Shown one piece after another: positions 63,088 to 64,000 of a stretch of 64,000 nt of DNA (positions are counted from its first letter, which is position 1; each line of letters begins with the position of its first letter). The notes under the pieces were generated by a model, which saw nothing but the letters and a program-made list of their open reading frames with translations, was not told where the DNA came from and ran no database searches. The DNA is taken from positions 372,001-436,000 of the forward strand of contig JAQTXZ010000001.1 of assembly GCA_028688515.1 (NCBI GenBank), read 5' to 3'. Source of the stretch: Patescibacteria group bacterium (lineage in GTDB: Bacteria; Patescibacteriota; Patescibacteriia; 2-12-FULL-60-25). Made by a program: the position numbers and the translations under genes.

Positions 63088-64000
63088 ATGCTCAAACTTT
63101 GGAACTCTCTTACACGCACACGCGAAGCTTTTGGGCCGATAAACCCGGGCGAGGTGCGCATGTACTCTTGCGGGCCGACGGTTTATTCCATGCCGCACAT
63201 AGGCAACTTTCGATCTTACGTGACTTGGGATATTTTGAGACGCGTGCTCGTCGCCAACGGTTTTAAAGTCGTGCACTGCATGAATATTACGGACGTTGGT
63301 CACCTTGTTGGAGACGGTGATGAAGGTCAGGACAAGTTACAGATGTCCGCGGACAAAGAGGGGATTAGCGCGTGGGATATCGCCAAAAGGTATGAAAAGA
63401 TTTTTGTTGATTACGCGGAAGTTTTAAATATCAAGTTGCCTGACTCGCCTCTGCTTTGCCGCGCGACGGATCACATAGAAGAACAGATTAAACTCATCCA
63501 ACTTTTGGAAGAAAAAGGATTTACTTATAAGACGTCTGACGGAATTTATTTTGATACCGCAAAGTTTCCTGACTACGGTAAACTTTCCGGCCAGCCGTTG
63601 GACGAAAAGCTTGAGGGCGCAAGAGTCGATGTCAATAAAGAAAAACGCCAGGCGACTGATTTTGCATTATGGAAGTTTAGTTATCCGAACGGCAGGTCCT
63701 TCGATTCCGCTCATGACGATGCAATGCATCGAAGACACATGGAATGGGAAAGTCCGTGGGGGATTGGATTTCCGGGCTGGCACGTGGAGTGTTCAGCGAT
63801 GAGTCACAAATATCTTGGACAACCTTTTGATATTCACACGGGCGGTGTGGATCACATCCCCGTTCATCACGAAAATGAAATCGCACAAAGCGTCGCGGCA
63901 TACAATGTTCCGCTGGCAAATTTTTGGGTTCATAACGACTTCATGACCGTCGAGGGTCAAAAAATGAGCAAATCAGTGGGCAATGTTTATACTTTGGATG
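63088..64000 (+). CDS. cysS: Cysteinyl-tRNA synthetase, 3' end beyond window
   Basis: Open through the window end (304 codons seen). Class I motifs: the HIGH box as PHIGN ([19 protein letters not shown]), zinc Cys in SCGPTVY and the later [21 protein letters not shown], and KMSKS as [10 protein letters not shown] close to the edge. A stretch (residues about 203-219: [15 protein letters not shown]) interrupts the family alignment and is bounded by an inverted repeat. No Shine-Dalgarno (AAGTCTTTATG). AT-rich word repeats lie upstream. Confidence 0.96.
   Translation, partial: MLKLWNSLTRTREAFGPINPGEVRMYSCGPTVYSMPHIGNFRSYVTWDILRRVLVANGFKVVHCMNITDVGHLVGDGDEGQDKLQMSADKEGISAWDIAKRYEKIFVDYAEVLNIKLPDSPLLCRATDHIEEQIKLIQLLEEKGFTYKTSDGIYFDTAKFPDYGKLSGQPLDEKLEGARVDVNKEKRQATDFALWKFSYPNGRSFDSAHDDAMHRRHMEWESPWGIGFPGWHVECSAMSHKYLGQPFDIHTGGVDHIPVHHENEIAQSVAAYNVPLANFWVHNDFMTVEGQKMSKSVGNVYTLD
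63697..63736 (+). repeat. Short palindromic insert in cysS
   Basis: TCCTTCGAT ... ATCGAAGAC with an internal GATGCAATGCATC. It lies in frame between [10 protein letters not shown] and EWESPWG of CysRS. Confidence 0.6.

Noticed and set aside
1-64000. Prophage, plasmid or conjugative element
   Set aside because: No integrase, capsid, terminase, relaxase or partition gene was found; the fibre-like protein at 56273 has a bacterial signal peptide and no phage neighbours.

Overview
The window looks like a chromosome segment from a reduced-genome bacterium of the Candidate Phyla Radiation (Patescibacteria). This is inferred from gene content. AlaRS is short, RpoA has no C-terminal domain, PriA and MurG are degenerate, D-glutamate appears to be made by a MurL-MurD fusion, and there is a translin-like protein. 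Core information and cell-wall genes are present but no energy or amino-acid biosynthesis operon is seen. No rRNA, phage or insertion sequence was found. Two tRNA genes are present (Lys-UUU, His-GUG).

Layout. 0-6.3 kb: cell-wall carboxypeptidase, RNA modification (rlmN, mnmA) and alaS. 6.3-10.5 kb: a ribosomal operon, infA-rpmJ-rpsM-rpsK-rpsD-rpoA-rplQ-rplM-rpsI. 10.9-16.9 kb: a surface-polysaccharide set (flippase, two fused glycosyltransferase proteins, O-antigen ligase domain). 16.8-26.8 kb: ogt, fmt, VOC, Nudix, two surface proteins, def, priA and a LigB/MEMO protein, mostly on the minus strand. 26.9-34.7 kb: a GT39-like protein, pyrG, rpmA, a NifU-like protein, then mraY-ftsW-murG. 34.8-36.5 kb: four small minus-strand genes and tRNA-Lys. 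36.6-40.8 kb: a glycosyltransferase, a translin-like protein and murL-murD. 40.9-46.4 kb: an AbrB regulator with a MacAB-type exporter. 46.4-52.7 kb: a CIRCE-controlled chaperone cluster (hrcA, grpE, hsp20, dnaK, DUF3467, dnaJ). 53.7-57.7 kb: two large secreted proteins. 57.9-62.9 kb: a histidine-themed group (hisS, tRNA-His, an aspartoacylase-like enzyme, GNAT, a MIO-type ammonia-lyase). The right edge cuts cysS.

The most striking feature is a population of short palindromic repeats that lie between genes and also in frame inside conserved genes. I name them R1 (core ATTCAGCGAAGCGGA, flanked by GAATATCGAAT words), R2 (GTCATCCTCGGGC ... GGATCC ... GAGGATGAC), R3 (GTCATTCCGAGCG or GTCATTGCGAG, about 120 nt with inverted ends), R4 (hairpins built from locally repeated words) and R5 (one 180-nt copy). 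In-frame copies sit in rlmN, mnmA, murL, priA, grpE, a GT4-GT2 protein and a GT39-like protein. At least three gene fusions have a palindrome at the joint. This resembles the Rickettsia palindromic elements in behaviour.

A second theme is two styles of gene. Housekeeping genes mostly lack a Shine-Dalgarno sequence, and several have a -10 box only 8-13 nt before the ATG, which suggests leaderless mRNAs. Accessory genes (for example at 10593, 19060, 35013-36305, 57900, 60495 and 61225) have strong Shine-Dalgarno sites, most have a recognisable promoter or rho-independent terminator, more G/C-ending codons, and no inserted repeats. The hisS/tRNA-His pair belongs to this second class. Its tRNA lacks the usual G-1:C73 identity pair, which suggests joint acquisition.
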